NCBI GenBank assembly: GCA_963745205.1
Contig: CAVUWX010000032.1
Span: 1 to 64,000, forward strand
Origin: Hyphomicrobium_A sp963745205
GTDB taxonomy: Bacteria; Pseudomonadota; Alphaproteobacteria; Rhizobiales; Hyphomicrobiaceae
Length of the DNA: 64,000 bases
Direction: 5' to 3'
This document shows positions 8,263 through 17,444 of the stretch, piece after piece (positions within the stretch are counted from its first letter, which is position 1; every line of letters starts with the position of its first letter). The translations under genes were made by a program, and so were the position numbers. The notes beneath the pieces were generated by a model. The model did no database searches and was not told the DNA's origin. It worked only from the letters and a program-made list of their open reading frames with translations.

Positions 8263-8923
8263 ATGTCCCGCGTAATTGTTGGCCTTCTCGGCCCGGCGCT
8301 GCTGCTCACGGCCTGCAGCACGGGCGAGGACTTCATTGCCAAGGACGAGCCCTGGCGGGCCGTCGAGGAGCGCTCCTGCCTTGCCTCGGGCGTGGTGCAT
8401 GAGACCGCCTTCATCAAGACCCGCTCGGCGCTCGGGGGCCCGAGTGTGTGTGGCGCCGAGCAGCCCTTCGAGATGGCTGCGGCCGACGGCGGGCGCGTGA
8501 CCTTGAAACCGACTGCGCTCCTGCGCTGTCCCATGATCCCGCAGGTCGATCGCTGGATCTCGAGCGTGATCGAGCCGGCCGCGCTGCAGACCTACGGCGT
8601 GCCGCTGGTCGAGATCACGGTTGCGGGCTCCTACTGCGTGCCGGCCGATGAACAACGTGCCGGGCGCCACGCTGTCGGAGCACGGGCACGCGAATGCGCT
8701 CGACGTCTCGGCCTTCATTCTGGCCGACGGCACGCGCGTCACGGTGAGGAGCGGCTGGCGGGGGGATTTGCGCGACCGCGCATTCCTGCGCACGATCCAC
8801 GAGGGCGCCTGCAGCCAGTTCACTACCGTGCTCAGCCCCGACTACGACAGCAACCACCAGGACCACCTGCACGTCGACCTCGCGCGGCGCGGGCCCGATG
8901 GGCTGCACACCGTGTGCAAGTGA
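8263..8923 (+). pseudogene. Extensin-like family lipoprotein, one +1 frameshift
   Basis: The protein starts with a lipoprotein signal (LLLTACS, lipid on Cys about residue 18). It continues with the extensin-like C-terminal domain (PF06904) common in Rhizobiales, including CLASGVV, the SEHGHANALD segment and a final DHLHVD close to the C-terminus. His and Asp at these places recall the metal site of D,D-/L,D-carboxypeptidase-like folds, suggesting a cell-envelope role. An extra G at 8638 shifts the frame just before CRPMNNVPG. Removing it gives a continuous 219-residue protein, so the break is probably an error rather than decay. Confidence 0.8.
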
Positions 8924-8938
8924 GCGCGGCGCTAATGA

Positions 8939-9079
8939 TCAGTTGTCGTCGTCGCAGGGGACGGGGAATTCGATGTCGGGCTCCCAGCATAGCATCTGGA
9001 GCTGCACGCGTGCCTTCGCTGGAGCCGAAATCGCGGCGACCGCGATCACGGCGGCGATGAGAAACCAGGACAGCCGCAT
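8939..9079 (-). CDS. Small exported protein, 46 residues
   Basis: ATG 9079 is preceded by AAGGAAG with good spacing. The product starts MRLSWFLIAAVIAVAAIS and has a signal cleavage site after AKA. The mature part of about 25 residues contains two Cys, one in MLCWEP and one in the acidic tail PCDDDN, which could form a disulfide. It overlaps no other supported gene. It is convergent with the extensin-like gene, 15 bases away. No family is recognised; function unknown. Confidence 0.55.
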   Translation of the reverse strand: MRLSWFLIAAVIAVAAISAPAKARVQLQMLCWEPDIEFPVPCDDDN

Positions 9080-9244
9080 GGAATATCTTCCTTCTGCCAG
9101 GCGAAGGGTGGCCATTAGATTAGGTCTTTTCAAGGTCTTGAGCCAGCGTGTCGGCAATGCATGAGCCGCGCCCAGGTCCATATCTGCCGCATATCTGCCG
9201 GCAAATCAGGCAATCGCCGCTCCGGCTGAGCTCAATCGGGGCCG

Positions 9245-9832
9245 CTATTGGCTCTTTGCGTCGCTGCCGCCGAAATAGTCGCGCGCCGGACCGACATCGG
9301 TGCGCGCCATCTCCTCGACCGAGTGTTGGCGCAGCGCGCGGAAATTGGCGACGTCGAGGTCGTCGGCCTTGAACCGCTGGGCGTACTGCAGAGCAACGAG
9401 GCCGGACCCGTTCGCGGCGCGCGCATACTTGAAGACGTTGAACTCCATCACGTCGCTGTCGGGGGCCCAGGTCAGGAAGTCGATTATCGCCTCGCCGGTC
9501 TTGGCATCTTCGGTCAGCGCGAAGTTTGCGTCCTTGTTGACCTCCTTGACCTCCTTGACGACCTTGCCGAGGGTGGCGGCGGCGAGTCCCGGGTTGTCGC
9601 CCGCCTCCGGATAGGAGTGGAACGCGAACAGCTTGGTCCAGTCGTTGACCGTCTCGCCGGGAAGCGTGAACTCGGCGACGCCGTTGCCCAAGCGGCCGTC
9701 GGGGAGCTTGCCGCGATCCTCGTAGTCGAGGTGATACTTCTGTCCGCTGAAGTCGATCACGGGGGCCTCCGCCCGTCCGCAGGTCGCCGAAGCGAGGAAA
9801 AGCGCGGAGCCGAGAGCGGTGCGCATGTTCAT
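9245..9832 (-). CDS. Hypothetical exported protein
   Basis: The product has a signal peptide (ALGSALFLASATCGRAEA) and a mature domain of about 170 residues, rich in Asp, Lys and aromatic residues. Notable segments are YHLDYEDRGK, a Lys/Val repeat around EVKEVNKDANF, and a conserved-looking FRALRQHSVEEM near the C-terminus. No domain is recognised with confidence. The start at 9832 overlaps the stop of the upstream small gene as ATGA, so the two are translationally coupled; ATG 9826 is an alternative. The protein is likely periplasmic. Confidence 0.65.
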   Translation of the reverse strand: MNMRTALGSALFLASATCGRAEAPVIDFSGQKYHLDYEDRGKLPDGRLGNGVAEFTLPGETVNDWTKLFAFHSYPEAGDNPGLAAATLGKVVKEVKEVNKDANFALTEDAKTGEAIIDFLTWAPDSDVMEFNVFKYARAANGSGLVALQYAQRFKADDLDVANFRALRQHSVEEMARTDVGPARDYFGGSDAKSQ

Positions 9833-10047
9833 CTCTTCGCCCGTCCACGCGGGTCGAGATCGCTGGCCGCGACCACGCGCTCGAACGGCTCTGCTTCGCA
9901 TCTGATGGTGTAGAACGTCGCGCCGTCGGGAAGTTTCATGAGGTGCTCGACGCGGTAGACGGGGGCGGCGGCTCTCGATGCAGCGTCCGAACCCACAGCG
10001 CGGGTGAAGTGCACGGTTGCTCCGACGTCCAACTTAAGCGTCGACAT
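9829..10047 (-). CDS. Conserved small hypothetical protein, 72 residues
   Basis: The product begins MSTLKLDVGATVHFTRAVGS and ends with ERVVAASDLDP. I recall this pattern (a beta-strand opening, a V-HFTRA motif, an IRCEAEPFERVV ending) from many short Hyphomicrobiales proteins of about 65-70 residues with no assigned role. It has no signal peptide or membrane segment, so it is cytoplasmic. Its stop overlaps the start of the exported protein gene downstream (ATGA), placing both in one operon. This copy has a short Ala-rich insertion around residues 20-28. Confidence 0.7.
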   Translation of the reverse strand: MSTLKLDVGATVHFTRAVGSDAASRAAAPVYRVEHLMKLPDGATFYTIRCEAEPFERVVAASDLDPRGRAKR

Positions 10048-10214
10048 GCGGGCTCCTCGGCTTTGTTGTCTTCGCCCGAAGCTAGGTCGCGAAGCTAAAG
10101 AGAGCGTATCCCCCGGCGCGACAAGTCTACCGAGCCGCGGGCTTTCGACCGTCCGAGCCCCATGTTTTCCGCCCGGGATGCCTTCGCTGAGCGAATTACG
10201 CTAAAAGCTCATCC

Positions 10215-10862
10215 ATGACCTGGCACAAAGACGGCCCCGGCGCGCGGCGTAGCTACCATCACGGCAACCTGCGCGAGGCGCTGATCGCGGCGGCACTCGA
10301 CCTCATCTCGAAGAAGGGCCCGGCCGGCTTCACCTTCGCCGATGCCGCGCGCGCCGCGGGCGTGAGCCCCGCCGCGCCCTACCGCCACTTCCGCGACCGC
10401 GACGCGCTGATGGCCGACGTCGCGCGGCGCGGCTTTGAAGGGTTTGCTACTGCGCTCGCCCGCGCCTGGGATGGTGGCAAGCCGGCGCCGCGTGCGGCCT
10501 TCGAGCGCGTCGGGCACGCCTACCTCGGCTTTGCCCAAAAGGAGCCCGCGCTGTTTTCCGCCATGTTCGAGTCCGGTCTGCCGATCGGCGAGTATCCGGA
10601 GGTGCGCGAGGCCGGCGACCGCGCCTTCGCCGTTCTGCGCGAGGGCTGCGAGGCGCTTATCGCGACGCTGCCGAAGGAGCGCCGGCCACCGTCGTTGATG
10701 ATGGCGCTGCACATCTGGTCGCTGAGCCACGGCATTGCGGCGCTGTTTGCGCGCGGGGATGCCGCGCGGCGCACGATTCCGATGACGCCCGAGGAGCTGC
10801 TCGAGGCCGCCGTGCTGATCTATCTGGAAGGCCTCGGGGTGCCGCCCGACCCCGCGCGCTGA
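10215..10862 (+). CDS. TetR/AcrR-family transcriptional regulator
   Basis: The 215-residue protein has the N-terminal TetR helix-turn-helix (about residues 15-65). This includes the recognition part FTFADAARAAGVS and the family's AAPYRHFRDRDALMADV sequence. The C-terminal ligand domain resembles the WHG type (TetR_C_33), with a conserved LPxE-like HIWSLSHGIAALF helix. It should be a dimeric repressor responding to a small ligand. No adjacent efflux or catabolic gene points to its target. The region 10048-10214 upstream could hold an autoregulatory operator, but I see no clear palindrome there. Confidence 0.85.
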   Translation: MTWHKDGPGARRSYHHGNLREALIAAALDLISKKGPAGFTFADAARAAGVSPAAPYRHFRDRDALMADVARRGFEGFATALARAWDGGKPAPRAAFERVGHAYLGFAQKEPALFSAMFESGLPIGEYPEVREAGDRAFAVLREGCEALIATLPKERRPPSLMMALHIWSLSHGIAALFARGDAARRTIPMTPEELLEAAVLIYLEGLGVPPDPAR

Positions 10863-11029
10863 CGCGAAAATTCGTACACGCAACCCTACCGATCGCGTAC
10901 GCCCGGACCCATGTTCTGCTGGCGTCCTCAGGGCGTTGGCGATTTTTCGAACGTCGCCCCTTGACGGAGCTGCCCTCCGGTGGCACCTATGTGAATGTGA
11001 TGAACATTAACATGAGAGGTGGAACTGCG

Positions 11030-11455
11030 ATGACCCAGGTTGTGGCGACCCTCGACGATCTCGGACGGCCTGCTTGGATTGCCGTCATGGTCGTCGGCTT
11101 CATCCTGTTCTGGCCGATAGGCCTCGCAATTCTGGCCTACTTGATCTGGAGCGGACGCATGGGATGTGGACGGCAAGGTGAGATGAGCCGCTGGCAACAG
11201 CGGATGTCCGACAATTGGGATCGCAAAATGGAGCGCTGGGGCCGCGAGATGCGCGGCTTCCCGTCGAGCGGCAACCGCGCCTTCGACGACTACCGCGAGG
11301 AGACGCTGCGCCGGCTCGAGGAGGAGCAGCGCGAGTTCCGCGAGTTCCTCGACCGCCTGCGCAAGGCCAAGGACAAGGATGAGTTCGACCAGTTCATGGC
11401 CGACCGCCGCTCGCGTCCTTCGCCCGGTCCGCAGGGCAGCGTGCCGGCAGTCTGA
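11030..11455 (+). CDS. DUF2852 family membrane protein
   Basis: The 141-residue protein begins with a short cytoplasmic part and then one or two membrane segments (WIAVMVVGFILFWPIGLAIL, about residues 14-35). A hydrophilic C-terminal half follows, dominated by Arg and Glu and predicted to form a long coiled coil (EETLRRLEEEQREFREFL). This is the layout of DUF2852, found almost only in alphaproteobacteria. ATG 11030 is chosen because GAGGTGG precedes it; an in-frame start at 10961 would add 23 residues of little character. A terminator follows immediately. Function unknown, probably a membrane-tethered adaptor. Confidence 0.75.
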   Translation: MTQVVATLDDLGRPAWIAVMVVGFILFWPIGLAILAYLIWSGRMGCGRQGEMSRWQQRMSDNWDRKMERWGREMRGFPSSGNRAFDDYREETLRRLEEEQREFREFLDRLRKAKDKDEFDQFMADRRSRPSPGPQGSVPAV

Positions 11456-11479
11456 AACGGCCGACAAATTAGACGACGA

Positions 11480-11515
11480 GAGCCAGGATGCAGCGCGCGT
11501 CCTGGCTCTTCGTTT
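11480..11515 (+). terminator. Rho-independent terminator between convergent genes
   Basis: GAGCCAGGA and TCCTGGCTC form a nine-pair stem around a GC-rich loop and are followed by TTCGTTT. It lies between the DUF2852 gene and the pentapeptide-repeat gene and mainly serves the former. Confidence 0.75.
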
Positions 11516-11521
11516 GGGCGA

Positions 11522-12367
11522 TCAACGTATCGTCTTGTCGAAGTTGAGCGCGGTCGACAGCCCCGTCACTGCGTCGAGACCCTTCGCACCGAGCAGAATG
11601 GCGCCGTCGAGGTCGGCTCCGGTCAGGTTCGCGCCCGTGAGGTCGGCACCGGTGAGGTCGGCCTTGGAGAGATCGGCACCCTTGAGATTGGCATCGCGCA
11701 GGTCGGCGCCGGCGAAGTGCGAGTAGGTCAGCAAGGCCCGGTCGAGATTGACCCCTCGCATTATGGCACGCGAGAAATCGCAGGATTTGAGCACGTTCTT
11801 GGCAAGCGTCGTGATGGTGCCCTGGCCCGGGCGCGCTTCAAGCGGGCTCAAATTGGCTCCCGTCAAATCGGCGCCGTGGAAGTCCGCCCCTGACATCTTG
11901 GCCATCACGCGGATGCCCTTCAAGTTCGCTCCGGCGAAGCTCGGCGCATCTGCGAGATTCTCTTCGAGATCGGTATAGACCGTCGGCCGCAGGATCGTGG
12001 CCCCGCTGAGATTGGCTCCCGCGAGATCGGTGTGGATGAGCACGGTGCGATCGAGGCGCGTGTTCGAGAGATCGGCGCCCCTCAGGTTGGAACCGGTAAG
12101 GTCGACGCCGAAGAGATCGGAATGGGCAAGCTTGGCACCTTTGAAGTCGAGTCCCGCGAGATCGAGGTACATGAGGTTGTGATGCGAGTAATCGATCGGC
12201 TCGCCGGCCTTGGCCTTGAACAAGGTCACGGCGATGTCGCGCGCGGTGAAGTCGGCACCGTTCATCGGCACAGGGTCGTACGGGCCGGCCGCGGCGCCAA
12301 CGCTGAGCGCCATAGCTATCGCGAGGACGCTTAGCCAGTTTCGGCCGGCGTGTGCCGCTAAGATCAT
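11522..12367 (-). CDS. Exported pentapeptide-repeat protein
   Basis: The 281-residue protein opens with a signal peptide (LSVLAIAMALSVGAAAG). It then carries many tandem A(D/N)LXX pentapeptides in two blocks, about residues 75-135 and 145-270 of the protein, with typical units such as ADLTG, ANLRG and ADLSK. These fold as a right-handed four-sided beta helix. DNA-mimic gyrase-protecting members exist (MfpA, Qnr), but this copy is exported, so that role is unlikely and an envelope or surface role is more plausible. ATG 12367 follows GGAAG by four bases. Repeat coding explains the periodic DNA between 11600 and 12180. Confidence 0.85.
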   Translation of the reverse strand: MILAAHAGRNWLSVLAIAMALSVGAAAGPYDPVPMNGADFTARDIAVTLFKAKAGEPIDYSHHNLMYLDLAGLDFKGAKLAHSDLFGVDLTGSNLRGADLSNTRLDRTVLIHTDLAGANLSGATILRPTVYTDLEENLADAPSFAGANLKGIRVMAKMSGADFHGADLTGANLSPLEARPGQGTITTLAKNVLKSCDFSRAIMRGVNLDRALLTYSHFAGADLRDANLKGADLSKADLTGADLTGANLTGADLDGAILLGAKGLDAVTGLSTALNFDKTIR

Positions 12368-12590
12368 TTTTTCTTCCCGCTTATGCGCGAGCTCTACCAT
12401 CTATGATTGGGGATGCGTATGGGCCCGACAAGAGGGCAGGTCCTTAAAATCGCGGAAAGGCCACAACTTAGTGCGCGTCGGCATCACGCCGTTAAGCTTC
12501 GTGTAAGCTTCACTTTAAGCCCGCGTTTCCTCGTCTAACCATATCAATGCCCGCACATCCATAGAAGGTCGCAGCTAAAGGAGCGCGAAA

Positions 12591-13580
12591 ATGGACGTGC
12601 TGGCCGCGAAGAGCATGATCGAATCTTCGACCTCGTGCGACTTCGACGAATACATCAAGACCTATTCGGGCATCGCCACGTTCTTTCGGGCCAAGCACAC
12701 CCGTAATCTGGCGGAGACCGACATTGCCCTGGTCGGCTTGCCGATGGACGCCGGCCTCACCCAGCGAACGGGTGCCCGTCACGGACCGCGCGAGGTCCGC
12801 TCTCAATCCTGCAATGTGCTCTACTTCAATCCGCTGACCAACATAAGCCCGATGAGCCTGTGCCGGGTGCGGGACATCGGCGACGTGCCGATACCGAGTG
12901 CCTTCGACCTTCGGCGGATGATCGACGAGATCTTTGCATTCTACCAGCGACTGCACGCGGCCAATGTTGTCCCGATAACGGTCGGAGGCGACCACTCGAT
13001 CACCTTCCCGATCCTCAAGGCCCTGGGCGCCAATACTCCGGTTGGCCTCGTGCATATCGACGCCCACTTCGATACCGCAGAAACCATCTCCGGCTCGACA
13101 CTGCATCACGGCTCTCCGTTCTGGAACGGCGTGCAGGCGGGAGTGCTCGATCCAAAGCGCACCGTGCACATCGGACTACGCGACCCTTACACGGAGTTCG
13201 AAAGACCGTTTGCCGATGAAACCGGGATGACGGTCATCGACATCAATCGGTTCCACGACATGGGGCTGGCGAACGTCATCAAGAGGACGCGGGAGGTGAT
13301 CGGCGAGAGCCCGGCCTATATCAGCTTCGACATCGATGGCCTCGACCCCGCGTTCGCGCCGGGCACGGGGACGCCGGCCGTCGGCGGCCTGACCTCGTAT
13401 GAGGCCAAGCGGCTGCTGCAGGGCCTGCGCGGTCTCGATTTCATCGGCGGCGATCTGGTCGAAGTGTCGCCCCCGTTCAATTCCGCCGGGATCACCGCGC
13501 TGGCCGGCGCGCAGATGCTGTTTGAGATCCTGTGCCTCAATGCGGAAGCGTGGGCGAAGAGGGCCAAGGCCGGCGCCTGA
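12591..13580 (+). CDS. speB: Agmatinase / guanidinobutyrase-type ureohydrolase
   Basis: The 329-residue protein belongs to the arginase/agmatinase family. It has all six ligands of the binuclear manganese site: H135 (GGDHS), D157, H159 and D161 (IDAHFD), D247 and D249 (FDIDGLDP). It should hydrolyse a guanidino compound to urea and an amine in the cytoplasm. Length and the FAPGTGTP motif fit agmatinase, guanidinobutyrase and guanidinopropionase equally well, so the substrate is not certain. AAGGAG precedes the ATG by seven bases. Upstream at about 12491-12515 two AAGCTTC words repeat with an 11-base period, a possible regulator site. It is convergent with the 5-oxoprolinase gene. Confidence 0.85.
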   Translation: MDVLAAKSMIESSTSCDFDEYIKTYSGIATFFRAKHTRNLAETDIALVGLPMDAGLTQRTGARHGPREVRSQSCNVLYFNPLTNISPMSLCRVRDIGDVPIPSAFDLRRMIDEIFAFYQRLHAANVVPITVGGDHSITFPILKALGANTPVGLVHIDAHFDTAETISGSTLHHGSPFWNGVQAGVLDPKRTVHIGLRDPYTEFERPFADETGMTVIDINRFHDMGLANVIKRTREVIGESPAYISFDIDGLDPAFAPGTGTPAVGGLTSYEAKRLLQGLRGLDFIGGDLVEVSPPFNSAGITALAGAQMLFEILCLNAEAWAKRAKAGA

Positions 13581-13589
13581 TCGACCGTC

Positions 13590-16500
13590 TCAGGCCGCGC
13601 CGAAGCCGCCCCCCGTGGGCGTGACGATGATGATTGCCTCGCCCGCCTGCAGCACGGTCTGGTCGCACCCCTTGAGCCGCTCGAGCCGCCCGTCGTTCCG
13701 GCGCACGAGGTTCTCCCCCGCCTCTCCCGGCTCGCCTCCGATAAGCCCGAACGGGCGCACCTCGCGGTAGCCGGAGAGGATGGCGCAGTCCATGCGCTCC
13801 AGGAACCGGATCACGCGCCGGGTGCCGTCGCCGCTCTTCCACTTGCCCTTCCCGCCGGAGCCGCGCCGTATCGAGAACTCCTCGACGAGCACGGGATAGC
13901 GCAGCTCCAGGACCTCGGGGTCGGTCAGCCGTGTGTTGGTCATGTGCACGTGCACGGCGGCGGCGCCGCTAAAGCCCGGTCCCGCCGGCGCGCCCGAGCA
14001 CAGCGTCTCGTAGTACTGCACGCGCTCGTTCCCGAACGTGAGGTTGTTCATCGTGCCCTGCGTGGAGCCGAGCGCATTCAACGCCGCGAATAGACAGTTG
14101 GTCACGATCTGGCTCGTCTCCACGTTGCCGGCGACAACGGCGGCGGGGTAGGCGGGGCTCAGCATCGATCCTTCCGGGAGCACGATCTCGATCGGCTTGA
14201 GGCAGCCTGCGTTCATGGGGATCGGCTCCTCCACCATCACGCGAAAGACGTAGAGCACGGCAGCTCGCGTCACCGGCTCGGGCGCATTGAAGTTGTTTTG
14301 CTGCTGTGGGCTCGTGCCGCTGAAGTCGACCTTCGCTGTGCGTCGCTCCCGATCGACGGTGATGCACACCTCGACCGCCGTGCCCTGGTCGGTCTCGACG
14401 CGGAAGCGGCCGTCGTTGAGGCGCGCGAGCAGCCGGCGCACGCTCTCCTCGGCGTTGTCCTGCACGTGCCCCATGTAGGCGCGCACGACATCGAGCCCGA
14501 AGTGCTCAACCACCCGATGCAGCTCGGCCTCGCCCTTGGCGTTGGCGGCGACCTGCGCCTTGAGGTCGGCGATGTTCTTGTCGGGCTGGCGCGCTGGATA
14601 TTGCGCGTCGGTCAGAAGCGCGCGTGTCTCCGCCTCGAGGAAGCGCCCGCCGGCGACGAGCTGCACGTTGTCGATGTAGACGCCTTCCTGCGTGATGGTG
14701 GTGGCGCGCGGCGTCATCGACCCGGGCGTGAGGCCGCCGATGTCCTCGTGGTGTCCGCGGCTCGCGACATAGAACAGAACCTCGGCGCCTTGCGCATCGA
14801 ACACCGGCGTCACCACGGTGATGTCGGGCAAATGCGTGCCGCCGTTGTAGGGTGCGTTGAGCATATAGGCGTCGCCTGGGCGCATCTCGGGCCCACGCAG
14901 GCGGATGATCGTCTCCACCGAGCGGTCCATGGAGCCCAGATGCACCGGCAGGTGCGGCGCGTTAGCGACGAGCCGGCCGCGAGTGTCGAACACCGCGCAG
15001 GAGAAATCGAGCCGCTCCTTGATGTTCACCGACTGCGCCGTGTTGCGCAGTGCCTCGCCCATCTGCTCGGCGATCGCCATGAACAGGTTGTTGAATACCT
15101 CTAGCAGCACCGGATCGGCCTTGGCGCCGAGCTTCTCGCGCGCGCGCGGCTCTGCGCGGGTGAGGACGAGGTCGTTTATCGCGGAGACCTCGAGCTTCCA
15201 GCCGGGCTCGACGACGACGGTTTGGTTCGGCTCGATGACGAGTGCAGGCCCGGCAAGCGCATAACCAGGTCCCATGTCCTCCCGTTTCACGACGGGGGCG
15301 TCGTGCCAGCTCCCGCGCGAGTAAAAGCGGGTGAGCTTCCCAGCTCCTTTGTCCGACGCCGCGACAGGCGAAGTCTCCGCGGCCTCGTCGACAACTTCGT
15401 ACGCAACGGCTTCGACTTCGATCGCGGCGGCGAAGATCGCTTTCTCCGGCGAGACGAAGCCGAAGCGCTGCCGGTGCAGCGCCTCGAAATCGCGGCGCAT
15501 GATTCCGGGCTCCGACAATTCGACCGGCAGCGCCGTGTCGGTGCCGGTGTAGCGCAGGTGCAAATGCGTTTCGATGGCGATGTCGTCGTGCTCGACGCCC
15601 TCGTCGAGCAGCTCCTCGGTGGTGGCGCTGCCGAGCTCGTAGGCGAGGCTCTCGATGGTCCGCATCGCATCCGCGTCGAGCGGCATCTCGAGCGAGCGCT
15701 CGCGGCTCGAGCGCATGGGTGCGAGCCCCATGCCGTAGGCCGAGAGCAGCCCCGACAGTGGATGGATTAGAATGGTCTCCATTCCAAGCGAGTCGGCGAT
15801 GAGGCATGCGTGCTGGCCGCCCGCAGAGCCGAAGCAGTTGAGCGCATACTCGGTCACGTCGTAGCCGCGCTCGACCGAGATCTTTTTGATGGCGTTGGCC
15901 ATGTTCTCGACCGCGATGCGGATAGAGCCGTCGGCGACCTCTTCCGGCGTGCGCCCATCGCCGACACGGGCCGCGAGCTCGGCGAAGCCCCTCCGCACGG
16001 CGTCGGCGTCGAGTGGTTCATCGCTGTTGGGTCCGAAGATCTTGGGGAAATACGCGGCGTCGAGCTTGCCGAGCATGACGTTGGCGTCCGTCACCGTGAG
16101 CGGGCCGCCGCGCCGGTAGCACTTCGGCCCCGGATTGGCGCCGGCGCTCTCCGGACCTACTCGGAATCTTGTGCCGTCGTAAGTGATGATCGAGCCGCCG
16201 CCGGCTGCGACCGTATGCACGCGCAGCATCGGCACCGCGAGGCGCACGCCGGCAATCTGCGTCTCGAAAGCACGCTCGTAGGTGCCGGCGAAGTGCGCGA
16301 CGTCGGTCGACGTGCCGCCCATGTCGAAACCGATGACGCGTTTAAAGCCCGCGCGCTTTGCCGTCTCGGCCATGCCGACCACGCCGCCCGCGGGGCCCGA
16401 CAGGATCGCGTCGCGACCGCGGAACGTCTGCGCCGATTTCAGGCCGCCGGAGGAGGCCATGAACAAGATTGTGGTGTCAGACCCAACACCCTCGCCCCAC

Positions 16501-17243
16501 GACACAGTCACGGTGCCTGACCCTCTGGGTCTGATGCCGTCGCCGAGTGCACCCGCGACCTTCTCCACGTACCGGTGCAGGATGGGCGAGAGATAGGCGT
16601 CGGCGACCGCGGTGTCGCCGCGCGGCACGAGCTTAATCAGCGGCGAGACCTCATGGCTCGGCGACACCTGGCCGAATCCGAGGTCGCGCGCGAGCGCGGC
16701 CGCCTGGCGCTCGTGCTCGGGCCAAGCGTAGGCATGCATGAACACGATCGCCACGGCGTCTATGCCGTCGGCGCGCGCCCGCCGCAGCTGCGCCTCGAGC
16801 GCGGCAAGGTCGAGCGGCGTCTCAATCGTCCCATCCGCGCGCACGCGCTCGTCCGCCTCGACGACGCGATCGTAAAGCATCTCCGGTTTGATGATGCGCT
16901 TGGCGAAGATGTCGGGCCGCGCCTGCGTGCCGATCTCGAGCTGATCCTTGAGCCCGCGCGTGATGACGAGCAGAGTCGGGTCGCCCTTGCGCTCTAAGAG
17001 CGCGTTGGTCGCGACCGTCGTCCCCATCTTGACGGCGGCGATGCGCTCAGCCGGGATCGGCGCGCCGCTTCCCAGGCCGACGAAGCGGCGGATGGCTTCC
17101 AGCGCGGCGTCATCGTAGGCGCCTGGGTTCTCCGACAGGAGCTTCTTGGCGAGGATGCGGCCTTCGGGTGAGCGCGCGATGACATCGGTGAAGGTGCCGC
17201 CGCGATCAATCCAGAAATGCCACCTGTCGCTCGCGCGCCGCAT
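13590..17243 (-). CDS. 5-oxoprolinase / hydantoinase, fused A and B subunits
   Basis: The 1217-residue protein joins the hydantoinase/oxoprolinase N and A domains (about residues 1-700) to the hydantoinase B domain (about 715-1215), as in eukaryotic OPLAH and many bacterial single-chain enzymes. The A part starts with WIDRGGTFTDVIA, a phosphate-binding DRGGTFTD signature, and has the actin-like GFDMGGTSTDVA. The B part includes GGTHLPDITVV and a C-terminal glycine-rich end. It should couple ATP hydrolysis to opening of 5-oxoproline (or a related cyclic imide). ATG 17243 is chosen over 17291 because homologues start near RWHFWIDRG. No transporter or partner adjoins. Confidence 0.85.
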   Translation of the reverse strand: MRRASDRWHFWIDRGGTFTDVIARSPEGRILAKKLLSENPGAYDDAALEAIRRFVGLGSGAPIPAERIAAVKMGTTVATNALLERKGDPTLLVITRGLKDQLEIGTQARPDIFAKRIIKPEMLYDRVVEADERVRADGTIETPLDLAALEAQLRRARADGIDAVAIVFMHAYAWPEHERQAAALARDLGFGQVSPSHEVSPLIKLVPRGDTAVADAYLSPILHRYVEKVAGALGDGIRPRGSGTVTVSWGEGVGSDTTILFMASSGGLKSAQTFRGRDAILSGPAGGVVGMAETAKRAGFKRVIGFDMGGTSTDVAHFAGTYERAFETQIAGVRLAVPMLRVHTVAAGGGSIITYDGTRFRVGPESAGANPGPKCYRRGGPLTVTDANVMLGKLDAAYFPKIFGPNSDEPLDADAVRRGFAELAARVGDGRTPEEVADGSIRIAVENMANAIKKISVERGYDVTEYALNCFGSAGGQHACLIADSLGMETILIHPLSGLLSAYGMGLAPMRSSRERSLEMPLDADAMRTIESLAYELGSATTEELLDEGVEHDDIAIETHLHLRYTGTDTALPVELSEPGIMRRDFEALHRQRFGFVSPEKAIFAAAIEVEAVAYEVVDEAAETSPVAASDKGAGKLTRFYSRGSWHDAPVVKREDMGPGYALAGPALVIEPNQTVVVEPGWKLEVSAINDLVLTRAEPRAREKLGAKADPVLLEVFNNLFMAIAEQMGEALRNTAQSVNIKERLDFSCAVFDTRGRLVANAPHLPVHLGSMDRSVETIIRLRGPEMRPGDAYMLNAPYNGGTHLPDITVVTPVFDAQGAEVLFYVASRGHHEDIGGLTPGSMTPRATTITQEGVYIDNVQLVAGGRFLEAETRALLTDAQYPARQPDKNIADLKAQVAANAKGEAELHRVVEHFGLDVVRAYMGHVQDNAEESVRRLLARLNDGRFRVETDQGTAVEVCITVDRERRTAKVDFSGTSPQQQNNFNAPEPVTRAAVLYVFRVMVEEPIPMNAGCLKPIEIVLPEGSMLSPAYPAAVVAGNVETSQIVTNCLFAALNALGSTQGTMNNLTFGNERVQYYETLCSGAPAGPGFSGAAAVHVHMTNTRLTDPEVLELRYPVLVEEFSIRRGSGGKGKWKSGDGTRRVIRFLERMDCAILSGYREVRPFGLIGGEPGEAGENLVRRNDGRLERLKGCDQTVLQAGEAIIIVTPTGGGFGAA

Positions 17244-17444
17244 GCGGGAAATCCAAGCCGCCGAGAGTTGAGCTACCGGGCTCGCGGGCATGCGTCAACC
17301 AGCGGCCCATCGCCGCAACGACGGCGGAGACGGCGTAAATTTTCCGGCAATTGTCCCGAGATTCCGCGAAAGCTCCCGCAAGAACTCCTGAAGGAACCGA
17401 ATGCCTACCTTCAAGTTGCCCACGAATGCCGATATGGGTGGGGC

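Noticed and set aside
11590..12190. Periodic DNA that might be a tandem repeat or CRISPR-like array
   Set aside because: The 15-base period is the coding pattern of pentapeptide repeats; units are imperfect and lie in frame, with no spacers.
13969..15807. Several long frames within the 5-oxoprolinase gene on either strand
   Set aside because: They are Arg/Pro/Ala-rich shadows of one continuous 1217-residue enzyme with all expected motifs.
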